Shown: piece after piece, positions 1 through 8,570 of the stretch
How the letters are laid out: each line of letters starts with the position of its first letter
Numbering within the stretch: position 1 is the stretch's first letter
Origin: Sphingorhabdus sp. YGSMI21
Lineage (GTDB): Bacteria > Pseudomonadota > Alphaproteobacteria > Sphingomonadales > Sphingomonadaceae
Reading direction: 5' to 3'
DNA length: 64,000 nt
Assembly: GCF_002776575.1 (NCBI RefSeq)
Contig: NZ_CP022548.1
Span: forward strand, 449,001 to 513,000
Translations under genes and position numbers: made by a program
Notes under the pieces: model-generated
The model's database searches: none
What the model saw: the letters and a program-made list of their open reading frames with translations, nothing else
What the model was told of the DNA's origin: nothing

Positions 1-919
1 CGGGCAGCGAGAATAAAAGCAGTCCGCCGAAAATGGCGACACTGCCATCGTGCAGGGCACCATCGGGGAAGAGCGTTTTGAGCTGCGGCAGAAACAGCCA
101 GCCGAGCACGACGATCGCGACGACCGGGACCACGCGCTTCTCCGGCACGCTCCACGGACCCGGCGAGCCGATCGCCAATTTTGCTTTCACGCCGTCGAAA
201 CTGTGCCGGCCAACCTTTTGCACTGCAATGAGAATGGCGGCGAGAACGGGGATACCAATGAGCACGATCGGGATGCCGAATTTCAGCCAGCTGAGGAAAT
301 TGAGATTCATGCCCAATGTCTTGTTGATCAGACCGGCGGCAATCGCGTTGGTCGGACTGCCCACGAGAGTGCCGAGCCCGCCGATCGACGCGGCGAAGGC
401 GACACCCATGACCAGGGCGCCAGCAAAGCCTTCAGTCTCGCCGTCCTTGACGCCCCCCGCGACCAGCACCGCCAGCGCGATCGGGATCATGATCAGAGTG
501 GAAGATGTGTTGGAGATCAGCATGCTGAGCAAGGCGGTGGCGATCATGAAGGCGAATAATATGCCCCAGGCGGTCTTGCCGGACAGGCCGATAATCGCCA
601 GCGCCAGCCGCTTGTGCAGGCCGACACGCTCTATCGCCAGAGCGAGAAAAGCGCCGCCGAGAATGAGGAAGAGGATCGGCGAATAATATTGACTGGCGGT
701 TTCGCCCGCGCTCATCACGTCCATCGTCGGCAGCGCGAGAAACGGCAGCAACGCGGTCGCTGTCAGCGGCACCGCCTGGGTCATCCACCATGTCGCCATC
801 AGCAGGGTCAGCGCGGCCACGTGCCAGGCGGGCGTCGACATCGCTTCCGGAGCCGGCACGAGCAGCATGGCGCCAAATCCGGCGAGCCCCGCCCATAGAC
901 CGATGCGTTGTGCGTTCAT
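1..919 (-). CDS. SLC13/DASS family anion permease (3' end cut by window)
   Basis: The first 306 codons read without a stop from an ATG at 919 down to base 1; the C-terminal part lies outside the window. The product is a polytopic inner-membrane protein. It carries the signature Ser-Asn-Thr at residues 136-138 (ISNTSSTLIM), where the DASS family binds Na+ and substrate, and a GSPTN motif at 187-191. The family couples Na+ to uptake of dicarboxylates, citrate or sulfate; the substrate cannot be told here. The start is supported by a GGGGAG ribosome site about 6 bases upstream. It is the last gene of this strand block; pgeF ends 111 bases upstream of it. Confidence 0.85.
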   Translation of the reverse strand, partial: MNAQRIGLWAGLAGFGAMLLVPAPEAMSTPAWHVAALTLLMATWWMTQAVPLTATALLPFLALPTMDVMSAGETASQYYSPILFLILGGAFLALAIERVGLHKRLALAIIGLSGKTAWGILFAFMIATALLSMLISNTSSTLIMIPIALAVLVAGGVKDGETEGFAGALVMGVAFAASIGGLGTLVGSPTNAIAAGLINKTLGMNLNFLSWLKFGIPIVLIGIPVLAAILIAVQKVGRHSFDGVKAKLAIGSPGPWSVPEKRVVPVVAIVVLGWLFLPQLKTLFPDGALHDGSVAIFGGLLLFSLP

Positions 920-993
920 GCCCTCTCCCCGTTTGCCAGCATGGGCTGGCGTAAAAATCGATAGGCCCTTCTTAGAGACCAGATCGGTTTAGG

Positions 994-1011
994 CCCCAGC
1001 CTTCGCTGGGG
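994..1011. repeat. Short perfect hairpin between pgeF and the permease
   Basis: A 7-bp perfect stem (CCCCAGC / GCTGGGG) with a CTTC loop sits in the gap after pgeF. No T-run follows on either strand, so it is not a classical intrinsic terminator. It may be a dispersed palindromic repeat or an mRNA 3' stabiliser. Confidence 0.45.
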
Positions 1012-1029
1012 TGACGGCGGAAATCAATA

Positions 1030-1818
1030 TTAAACCGCAAGGCCGATCAGCGAAATCTGCCTGCCATAGCCCGCTTCGTCACGGTGGCAGGAGCGGCGAT
1101 AGCTGAAATAGCGGTCCTCGTTGGCATAAGTGTCGAGGCCGAGTTTATCGAATGTGGTGATGCCCGCCGCTTGCAGGCGGGCGGCGACATAATCCTCGAT
1201 ATCAAACTGGAAATGGTCCGTTTTGCCCGCCGCGAAGAAGCGATCATTATCCGCATCGGCTTCGAGAAACCGCGCGCGGAAGGCCGCGTCGACTTCATAG
1301 CTGGTCTGCGCAATGCAAGGGCCGATGGCGCAGGCGATATTGCTGCGATTCGCACCAAGCGCTTCCATGGCGGTTATCACATTGTCGGTAACCCCGGCCA
1401 AAGCGCCCTTCCACCCGGCATGGGCGGCGCCGATTATTTTGACTTCGGGATCGTGAAACAGCACCGGCACGCAATCGGCGGTCAATATCCCGAGCAGCAG
1501 GTTCGGCCTGTCCGTCACCATCGCATCGGCCTGCGGACGCTGGTCCAGCGGCAGGGGTCCGGTCACAGTCATGACTTCCGCGCTGTGGATCTGGTGCACC
1601 GTCACCAGTTCGCTACCCGGCAGCACGCCTTCCGTGGCGCGGCGGCGGTTTTCCATGATCGTCTCGCGATCGTCATCGCTGCCCAGACCGATATTCAGTC
1701 CCGCATAAATCCCTTCCGAAACATCCCCTGCCCGGCCAAGAAAACCGTGTTTCGCGCCTTCAAGCAAGGGAGACGTAGTGATATCAAGCAAGGCTCTTGT
1801 GCACCTGTTCGGCAACAT
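1030..1818 (-). CDS. pgeF: Peptidoglycan editing factor PgeF (multicopper-oxidase-like laccase domain)
   Basis: A 262-residue protein of the YfiH/DUF152 family, a cytoplasmic zinc or copper enzyme reported both to remove wrongly incorporated amino acids from peptidoglycan precursors and to act as a purine nucleoside phosphorylase. The metal triad is visible: His78 in HQIHSAEV, Cys116 in LTADCVPVLF and His133 in AHAGWKG. An IGPCI motif and the C-terminal SYRRSCHRDEAGYGRQ stretch are also typical. The ATG start overlaps the end of pepN by 35 bases; a TTG at the pepN stop codon is an alternative start. Translational coupling with pepN is likely. Confidence 0.9.
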   Translation of the reverse strand: MLPNRCTRALLDITTSPLLEGAKHGFLGRAGDVSEGIYAGLNIGLGSDDDRETIMENRRRATEGVLPGSELVTVHQIHSAEVMTVTGPLPLDQRPQADAMVTDRPNLLLGILTADCVPVLFHDPEVKIIGAAHAGWKGALAGVTDNVITAMEALGANRSNIACAIGPCIAQTSYEVDAAFRARFLEADADNDRFFAAGKTDHFQFDIEDYVAARLQAAGITTFDKLGLDTYANEDRYFSYRRSCHRDEAGYGRQISLIGLAV

Positions 1819-4414
1819 CTTTCGAGAGATCCGGTTGCCCAGCGATCTTCTCCAGCGCCAGCCGCATCAGTTCCGACCGTCCCCGTTCGTAGCGGCGCCA
1901 GCGCCCGAGGGGCGGGATAAAGCGCGCTGCGGTCTGCGGATTTTGCTTGTCCAGCGCGATCACCATATCGGCGATCAACTGATAGCCTTTGCCCGACGGA
2001 TCGTGGAAACGCACCGCATTACCGGTGAACGCACCATAAAGCGCGCGCACCCGGTTGGGATTGGACAGGGTGAAGTCGGGATGCCGCGACAGACTGTCGA
2101 TCCGCTTCAGCGCATCCGGACGCTGCGACATCGCCTGCAGGCTGAACCATTTGTCCAGAACCAGCGCGTTGTCCTTGAATCTCTTGTAGAAATTATCAAA
2201 AGCTGCCGACCGTTCCTCCGATTCCAGATTGGACAAGACCGCCAGCGCGCCCTGCATGGCGGTCATATTATCCGCTTCGCGATACTGGTCAAAGGCGATT
2301 TCTGCGGCATCTTCGGAAAAGGAGGCCGCAAGATAGCCCAGAGTAACATTGCGCAATTTGCGCTTGCCGCGGGCCTCTGCGTCGAGCGAAAATTCACCCG
2401 GCCAGCAGCTTTTGTACAATTTTCGGAACTGCTTTTCGAACTGCACCGCGATCTTGCCGCGCAATTTTTCGCGTTCCTCGTGAATCGCCTGCGGGTCGAC
2501 CTCGACCATCTGGTCGCCAAGAAAGGCTTCGCTGGGCAGCTGGATCAGCTCGGCGAGAAAGGCAGGGTCGATTGACGTGTCCGCGAGTATTTTCGCGACC
2601 GCCAGCAGGATAATATCCCGATCAACCGGCGTGCCCGAAACCCTGGCCGTCAGATAATTGGTCATCAGTTGCTGCATCGCCTCGAACCGGGCGAAGGGAT
2701 CGTCGTCATGGGCCGACAGAAAGGCCAGTTCCTCGGCGGTCTGGTCGCTGTCCAATATGATCGGCGCGGAGAAACCGCGATTGATCGACAGGATCGGCCG
2801 TTCCTTATAGCCTTCAAGCGCGAAGCTTTTCTCGGCCTGATCGAGCAACAGCAGCTGTTCGCCCTGGTGCGCGCCGGTTTCCGGATCGAGCAGCGCCGTC
2901 CGCAGCGGAATGAGCAGTTCGGACGGCTTCGGCTTTTCGCCATTCTGCGCGATTCTCTGCGTCAGCCGGATTGTGGCCGTACCGGTTTGCGGGTCGTGGG
3001 ACAGCGTCGCGCTTACCCGCGGCGTGCCCGGCGTCTCATACCATTTGCGAAACTGTTTGAGATCAATATCGCCGCCGTCTTCCATTGCGGTGACAAAATC
3101 CTCGCAGGTCGCGGCTTCGCCGTCATGCCGGTCGAAATAGAGATCGGTGCCCTTGCGGAAATTCTCCGGTCCCATCAGTGTGTTCATCATCCGGATGATT
3201 TCCGCGCCCTTGTTATAGATGGTCGCGGTGTAGAAATTGGAGATTTCCTGATAGCTTTCCGGACGGATCGGATGGGCCAATGGCCCCGCATCCTCGGGGA
3301 ATTGCGCTGCCCGCAATATCCGCACATCCTCGATCCGCTTCAGCGCAGCCGAACCCATGTCGGCAGAGAAGCTCTGGTCGCGGTAGACAGTGAAACCTTC
3401 CTTCAGACTAAGCTGGAACCAGTCGCGACAAGTCACTCTGTTTCCCGACCAATTGTGGAAATATTCATGCGCGACGACGCCCTCGATTCCGTCAAAATCA
3501 GCGTCCGTCGCGACTTCGGGATCGGCGAGAATATAGCGGGAGTTGAAGATATTCAGCCCCTTATTCTCCATCGCGCCCATGTTGAAATCGCTGACCGCCA
3601 CAATGTTGAACAGGCCAAGATCATATTCGCGGCCATAGGTTTCCTCATCCCAGCGCATCGAATCCTTGACCGCCTGCATGGCATGACCGGTGCGATCGAG
3701 ATCGCCGTCGCGGACCCAGATATTGAGCTCTACCGGCTTGCCCGAGCGGGTGGTGAAACTGTCATTATTGGCGACCAGATCACCGGCGACCAGCGCGAAG
3801 AGATAGCTCGGCTTCGGCCATGGATCATTCCACTGCACCCAGTGGCGCCCATTTTCGCCATCGCCGTCGGCAACCTTGTCGCCGTTGCACAGCAATACGG
3901 GGAATTTCGCCTTGTCCGCTTCCATCCGCACCTGATAGCGGCTCAGCACATCGGGCCGGTCGGGAGCAAAAGTGATCCGGCGGAATCCTTCCGCCTCGCA
4001 CTGCGTGCACAACATCCCGTTCGATGCATAGAGACCCATCAGCTGGGTGTTTGTCGACGGATCGAGTTCGACCTCAATTTCGACGATATGCGATGCGCCG
4101 CTCAGCGGCAGGACCAGATCGCCCTCGACCAGTTTCCAGTCGGTAAATGCGGCACCGTCCACCTTGACCGCGTTCGGGGTGATATCATCTCCCTGCAGCA
4201 CCAGCGGTTCATCTGCCCGGGCGCTTTTCGACCGGCGGACATCCAGTTTCGAACGGACCAGCGTATGATCCAGACCGAGCTGGAAATCCAGTTCGACTTC
4301 CGGAATGAACCAGGCAGGCGGACGATAGTCCTCGCGCCGGATCGTCGCGGGATCCTTGGGGGCTGGCGCGGCATCGGCCATTTCGTCATTGGGTGTTTTC
4401 TGAACATCAAGCAT
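1784..4414 (-). CDS. pepN: Aminopeptidase N (M1 family, PepN type)
   Basis: A large zinc aminopeptidase that removes N-terminal residues from peptides in the cytoplasm. Counting from the chosen ATG (residue 1 in MLDVQKTP), the exopeptidase motif GAMEN lies at about 280-284 and the zinc motif HEYFH at about 316-320, with the third ligand Glu 19 residues after the second His (KEG), exactly the M1 spacing. About 876 residues matches alphaproteobacterial PepN. In-frame upstream starts exist at 4435 (ATG) and 4450 (TTG); the ATG at 4414 has an AAGG just upstream. It is divergent from the M48 protease gene and overlaps pgeF downstream. Confidence 0.93.
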   Translation of the reverse strand: MLDVQKTPNDEMADAAPAPKDPATIRREDYRPPAWFIPEVELDFQLGLDHTLVRSKLDVRRSKSARADEPLVLQGDDITPNAVKVDGAAFTDWKLVEGDLVLPLSGASHIVEIEVELDPSTNTQLMGLYASNGMLCTQCEAEGFRRITFAPDRPDVLSRYQVRMEADKAKFPVLLCNGDKVADGDGENGRHWVQWNDPWPKPSYLFALVAGDLVANNDSFTTRSGKPVELNIWVRDGDLDRTGHAMQAVKDSMRWDEETYGREYDLGLFNIVAVSDFNMGAMENKGLNIFNSRYILADPEVATDADFDGIEGVVAHEYFHNWSGNRVTCRDWFQLSLKEGFTVYRDQSFSADMGSAALKRIEDVRILRAAQFPEDAGPLAHPIRPESYQEISNFYTATIYNKGAEIIRMMNTLMGPENFRKGTDLYFDRHDGEAATCEDFVTAMEDGGDIDLKQFRKWYETPGTPRVSATLSHDPQTGTATIRLTQRIAQNGEKPKPSELLIPLRTALLDPETGAHQGEQLLLLDQAEKSFALEGYKERPILSINRGFSAPIILDSDQTAEELAFLSAHDDDPFARFEAMQQLMTNYLTARVSGTPVDRDIILLAVAKILADTSIDPAFLAELIQLPSEAFLGDQMVEVDPQAIHEEREKLRGKIAVQFEKQFRKLYKSCWPGEFSLDAEARGKRKLRNVTLGYLAASFSEDAAEIAFDQYREADNMTAMQGALAVLSNLESEERSAAFDNFYKRFKDNALVLDKWFSLQAMSQRPDALKRIDSLSRHPDFTLSNPNRVRALYGAFTGNAVRFHDPSGKGYQLIADMVIALDKQNPQTAARFIPPLGRWRRYERGRSELMRLALEKIAGQPDLSKDVAEQVHKSLA

Positions 4415-4484
4415 GGGCCTTGCCATAAGAGCCATTTGCACCCCGCGCAATTGCGTTTATGGCTTGGGTCAAAGGGAGTGGGTC

Positions 4485-5780
4485 ATGTCGAGAATATTGA
4501 TGCTATTTGTCGCCGCCATGCTGGTCGCCGGCCTGCCGGTGGAAAGCGGTTTCGCGCAATCCGGCGCACCAGCCTTTGATGTCGAACAGGCCAGCCGCGC
4601 CTATATCGACACATTGCAGGGCGCAGAGCTCGAGAAGTCGAACAATTATTTTGAAGGTGGCTATTGGCTGATCCTTTGGGGCGCCATCGTCGGCATATTG
4701 GTCGACTTCCTGATCCTGCAGTCTCGCCTGTCGGCTCGCTTCCGCGACTGGGCCGAACGGGTGACCAGCAGAAAATGGCTGCAACCTGCCCTCTATGCCC
4801 TGCCCTATGTGATTGCCGGCTTTCTGATCACCCTGCCATGGACGATCTACACCGACTTCTTCCGGGAACAGCAATATGACCTGATGAGCCAGGCTTTCGG
4901 GGGCTGGTTCGGCGAGCAGATGATCGGCCTCGTGATCTCGCTGATCATGTTCTCGCTGCTGATCATGGCGATCTTCGCGGTGATCCGGCGCGCGCCCAAG
5001 ACCTGGTGGCTCTGGGGAACCGGCGTGATTTCGATCTTTCTGTTTATCGGCATGATGCTTGGGCCGGTGTTCATTTCGCCCCTGTTCAATGACTATCAGG
5101 AGATGGCGGAAGGACCGATGCGCGACCGGATTGTCGCGATGGCGGCGGAATATGATATTCCGGCTGACAATATCTATGTGTTCGACCAGTCCAAACAGCA
5201 TAAGAGAATATCGGCCAATGTTTCCGGTATCGGACCAACGATCCGGATTTCACTCAACGACAATTTGCTCGAGCGCACCGATCCGGAAGAGGTCGCGGCG
5301 GTCATGGGCCATGAACTGGGCCATTATGTACTCGGCCATACCTGGCGCACAATATTCATTCTGGCGCTCATCATTGGTTTCGGACTGTTCGTTATCGCGC
5401 GGCTCGCGCCCCGGCTGATCGAACGCCATGGCGCGAGATGGGGCATCCGGAACATGTCGGATCCTGCGGCGATTCCGTTGCTCAGCCTCATACTGACCGC
5501 CTATTTCTTCGCCGCGACGCCGGCACTCAATAGCCTCGTCAGGATTACCGAAAGCGACGCCGACCAATTCGGGCTGGATTCGGCGAGAGAACCGGACGGA
5601 TTTGCCGAGGTTTCGATGCGCTTGTCGGAATATCGCAAGATCGAACCGGGACCGATCGAAGAAATGCTGTTCTTCGATCATCCCTCGGGTGCCACGCGTG
5701 TGCGGATGGCAATGCAGTGGAAGGCCGACAATGTCGAAAATCCGGTGATTCAGAACCCCGGCAAGCTGGAACAGGAATAG
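4485..5780 (+). CDS. M48 family metallopeptidase (Ste24/CAAX-protease type)
   Basis: A 431-residue integral membrane zinc protease. The N-terminus looks like a signal sequence ending near SGFAQ, followed by several membrane segments (about 60-80, 105-122, 145-168, 178-200 and others). The zinc motif HELGH is at 276-280, with the family's second motif ESDADQFGLD about 85 residues later. Bacterial members act in membrane protein quality control; the eukaryotic CAAX substrate is not expected here. The start ATG has AAAGGGAG nearby. It is divergent from pepN with a 70-base gap and followed 6 bases later by the epimerase gene, so the two are probably co-transcribed. Confidence 0.9.
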   Translation: MSRILMLFVAAMLVAGLPVESGFAQSGAPAFDVEQASRAYIDTLQGAELEKSNNYFEGGYWLILWGAIVGILVDFLILQSRLSARFRDWAERVTSRKWLQPALYALPYVIAGFLITLPWTIYTDFFREQQYDLMSQAFGGWFGEQMIGLVISLIMFSLLIMAIFAVIRRAPKTWWLWGTGVISIFLFIGMMLGPVFISPLFNDYQEMAEGPMRDRIVAMAAEYDIPADNIYVFDQSKQHKRISANVSGIGPTIRISLNDNLLERTDPEEVAAVMGHELGHYVLGHTWRTIFILALIIGFGLFVIARLAPRLIERHGARWGIRNMSDPAAIPLLSLILTAYFFAATPALNSLVRITESDADQFGLDSAREPDGFAEVSMRLSEYRKIEPGPIEEMLFFDHPSGATRVRMAMQWKADNVENPVIQNPGKLEQE

Positions 5781-5786
5781 CCGGCG

Positions 5787-6587
5787 ATGCAGCGCGTATT
5801 GATCTTCGGCATGGGATATACGGCTTCGCGGCTGGCGCACCGGTTGCGGGCGCTGGGCTATGAGGTGATCGGCACCCGCCGGGAAGCGCAGGATGGCGCG
5901 CTGGCTTTTGACGATGCGCCCTCCGTGCTGGCGGCGCTGGAATCGGCGAGCCATGTCCTCTCCTCGGTTCCGCCAGCGAGCGATGACAGCGAACCGGTGC
6001 TCGAACGATATGGCGAAGAGATCAGGGCCGCGTCGCTGCAATGGTGCGGCTATCTCTCCGCGACCGGCGTCTATGGCGATGTCGACGGTGCCTGGGTGGA
6101 CGAAAGCGCGCCGACCGGTTCGGGCCGCCGCAAGGCGCGCAGCAAGGCCGACAAGCGCTGGCAGGGATTGCGCGATGATGTGCATGTTCTGCGCCTGCCG
6201 GGCATATATGGTCCGGGCCGTAGCCCGCTCATCCGGGTCCGCAGCGGCAAGGCCCGACGGGTCAATATGCCCGGACAGGTGTTCAGCCGTATCCATGTCG
6301 ATGATATTGTCAGCGCTGTGATCGCTTCGTTCGACGGGCCGGCGGGCGTCTATAATATTTCCGATGACATGCCAGCGCCGCAACATGAGGTGATCGCTCA
6401 TGCCGCGCGCCTGCTGGGCATGGATGTTCCGCCGCTGCTCTCGCTGGAGGAGGCCAATCTGTCGCAGGCCGCGCTAGGCTTCTACGAGGAAAACCGGCGC
6501 ATCGCCAATGGCAAGGCGAAACGGCTGCTGAACTGGCAGCCGCAATATCCGGACTATAAGGCGGGGTTGCAGGCGCTGCTCGACTGA
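5787..6587 (+). CDS. NAD(P)-dependent SDR epimerase/dehydratase (YeeZ-like)
   Basis: A 266-residue extended SDR-like protein with a Rossmann start (VLIFGMGYTASRLA, residues 4-17) and the GIYGPGRSP motif typical of sugar-nucleotide epimerase relatives. The usual active-site Tyr-X3-Lys is not obvious, as in the YeeZ group, whose substrate is unknown. It starts 6 bases after the M48 protease gene and ends 3 bases from the convergent EamA transporter gene. Confidence 0.78.
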   Translation: MQRVLIFGMGYTASRLAHRLRALGYEVIGTRREAQDGALAFDDAPSVLAALESASHVLSSVPPASDDSEPVLERYGEEIRAASLQWCGYLSATGVYGDVDGAWVDESAPTGSGRRKARSKADKRWQGLRDDVHVLRLPGIYGPGRSPLIRVRSGKARRVNMPGQVFSRIHVDDIVSAVIASFDGPAGVYNISDDMPAPQHEVIAHAARLLGMDVPPLLSLEEANLSQAALGFYEENRRIANGKAKRLLNWQPQYPDYKAGLQALLD

Positions 6588-6590
6588 CCG

Positions 6591-7529
6591 TCAGGCCGCG
6601 ATACGCGGCGTCTTCGGCTTGCGCGCGCGCAAAGCCACCAGCAGGCCGAGCATCGCCAGCACCGCGCCCGCAGCGGGCAGCCAGGTCCAGACATAAGCCT
6701 CGAAAATCGTCGACAATATCATCGCCACCACCGGCACCAGCACGCTGGAATAGGCAGCCTTGCCCGGCCCTATTTCGCGGATCATCGAGAAATATAGCGG
6801 GAAGGTCACGACCGATCCGATGACACCGAGATAGACAATCCCGCCCCAATAGGCGGCGCGCGTCTCGTAGACCGGCGGGCCGACGGTGATCCAGGATAGC
6901 AGGATATTGATCAGCGCGCCGAACAGCATCGCCCAGGCCAGCACCGTGATCATCGGATAGGATTTCAGCCGTTCGCCGGCCTGCATCACGTTCGCGATAG
7001 ATGCCGACATGATCCCGCCAAAGGCCAGCGCCGCGCCGATCAGCACCTGCTCAAGGCTGGCCGGAGAGGCGCGATACTCGTGCCAGAACAACAAAGCGAT
7101 GCCCAGTGCGGCAATCGCCGAGCCGCCGAGAAAAGCGCCCGATATCCTGTGGCCGAGGAAGATGCGCCCCATGATCGCGTTGGGGACCATCAGCAGCGCG
7201 AACAGCACCGCGACCAGGCCCGAGGTGATGAACAGCTCGGCATTATAGACAAAGTTGAAATTGAACGAGAACTGGAAAAGCCCGAGGATGAGCGCGAACA
7301 GATAGCCGGTGCGGTCGAGCCGGAACGGCAGGCGCTTGTAGGCCACCAGCACGAACATCGCGGCGGCGGCGATGATGAACCGGTAGCTGACCGACCAGCT
7401 GGGCGGCACCTCGGCGATCTGGTCCTTGATCACCAGCCAGGTCGATCCCCAGATCAGCGAGACCAGCAGGAATGGGATCAGGATGCGGGGTGTGAGCAGG
7501 CTGGGTTCAGCGCTCTCGTCCCCGCTCAT
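6591..7529 (-). CDS. DMT/EamA family exporter
   Basis: A 312-residue hydrophobic protein with about ten membrane segments in two repeats, the EamA arrangement. It starts with a cytoplasmic Ser/Pro-rich tail and then SLIWGSTWLVIKDQ, a typical first-helix sequence. The start ATG overlaps the stop of the threonine aldolase gene (ATGA), so the two are translationally coupled. That suggests, by inference only, export of an amino acid or aldolase product. Confidence 0.85.
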   Translation of the reverse strand: MSGDESAEPSLLTPRILIPFLLVSLIWGSTWLVIKDQIAEVPPSWSVSYRFIIAAAAMFVLVAYKRLPFRLDRTGYLFALILGLFQFSFNFNFVYNAELFITSGLVAVLFALLMVPNAIMGRIFLGHRISGAFLGGSAIAALGIALLFWHEYRASPASLEQVLIGAALAFGGIMSASIANVMQAGERLKSYPMITVLAWAMLFGALINILLSWITVGPPVYETRAAYWGGIVYLGVIGSVVTFPLYFSMIREIGPGKAAYSSVLVPVVAMILSTIFEAYVWTWLPAAGAVLAMLGLLVALRARKPKTPRIAA

Positions 7530-8527
7530 AGAGACGCGATCGCTTCAGCCAACGGGCGAATATCCTCCGCGCTCTGGTTCCAGCTGGTCACCAGCCGCGC
7601 CTGTCCTTCACCCCAGTCGTAGAAATCAAATCCGGTCGCACGCAGTTTCGCCGCTTCGTCGGCCGACAATCTGATGAAAATCTCGTTCGCCTGGACGGGA
7701 TAGATCAACCTGTCGCCAGCGACCTCGGCGATAATCTGCGCACCGGCATTGGCGGCGCGCGCATTGGCAAGCCACAGGTCGTCCTCCAGCATCGCGAGCA
7801 GCTGCGCCGCCAGAAACCGGCCCTTGGACTGCAGATGGCCGGCGCGCTTGCGGCGATAATGCGTGTCAGCGGCCATTTCGCGATCGAAGAATATCAGCGC
7901 TTCGGCGCTCATTCCGCCATTTTTGACGAAGCCAAAACTCAGCGCATCGACGCCTGCCTTCCAGGTCAGCTCGGCGGGCGAGCAGCCGAGCGTCGCCACC
8001 GCATTGGCAAAGCGCGCGCCATCCATATGCAGGCCGAGCCCGCGCGATTCGCAGACCTCAGCCAGTCCGGCGACTTCATCGGGGCGATAGACCATGCCAT
8101 ATTCGCTGGCGTTGGTGATGGAGACAGCGGCGGGCTGCACCTGATGCACATCGTCACGGATCGCCGCACAATGGGCCTCGACGCTTTCCGGTGACAGTTT
8201 TGCGCCCGCGCCGTCGAGCAGCATCAGCTTTGCCCCACCGGTAAAGAAACCGGGGGCGCCGGCCTCGTCCTGCTCGATATGGGCTTCCTTGTGACAGATC
8301 ACGCCCTGATGCGGCTGACACATTGCGGCCAGCGCCAATGAATTGGCCGCCGTTCCGGTCGCCACCCAGAGCGCCTCGACCTGCGTTTCGAACAGATCGG
8401 AAAAAGCGCCATTGAGCTGCGCGCTCAGGGCATCGCCGTCATAGGCGGTGTCCTGCGCATTGGCGGCGGCAAGCGCTTCCAGCAGTCTGGGATGGACCGA
8501 CGCGGCATTGTCAGAGAAAAATCGCAT
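7526..8527 (-). CDS. Low-specificity threonine aldolase family protein (PLP)
   Basis: A 333-residue fold-type I PLP enzyme of the beta-eliminating-lyase/threonine aldolase family, which splits threonine or allo-threonine into glycine and acetaldehyde. SDNAASVHP opens the protein, LHMDGARFANA lies at about 166-176, and the PLP Lys is Lys202 in SFGFVKNGGMSAE. It is upstream of and coupled to the EamA exporter. A 43-base gap separates it from the large ABC/M1 gene upstream. Confidence 0.88.
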   Translation of the reverse strand: MRFFSDNAASVHPRLLEALAAANAQDTAYDGDALSAQLNGAFSDLFETQVEALWVATGTAANSLALAAMCQPHQGVICHKEAHIEQDEAGAPGFFTGGAKLMLLDGAGAKLSPESVEAHCAAIRDDVHQVQPAAVSITNASEYGMVYRPDEVAGLAEVCESRGLGLHMDGARFANAVATLGCSPAELTWKAGVDALSFGFVKNGGMSAEALIFFDREMAADTHYRRKRAGHLQSKGRFLAAQLLAMLEDDLWLANARAANAGAQIIAEVAGDRLIYPVQANEIFIRLSADEAAKLRATGFDFYDWGEGQARLVTSWNQSAEDIRPLAEAIASL

Positions 8528-8570
8528 TGCCAGCGCATGGCTCAGCGCTTCTGGCGCGTCAAGATACCTG

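Noticed and set aside
994-1011. Intrinsic terminator after pgeF
   Set aside because: Good stem but no T-run on either strand; kept only as a hairpin.
2669-4579. 636-codon plus-strand open frame
   Set aside because: It is antisense to pepN, whose active-site motifs and length are complete; the frame is a shadow of GC-rich codon use.
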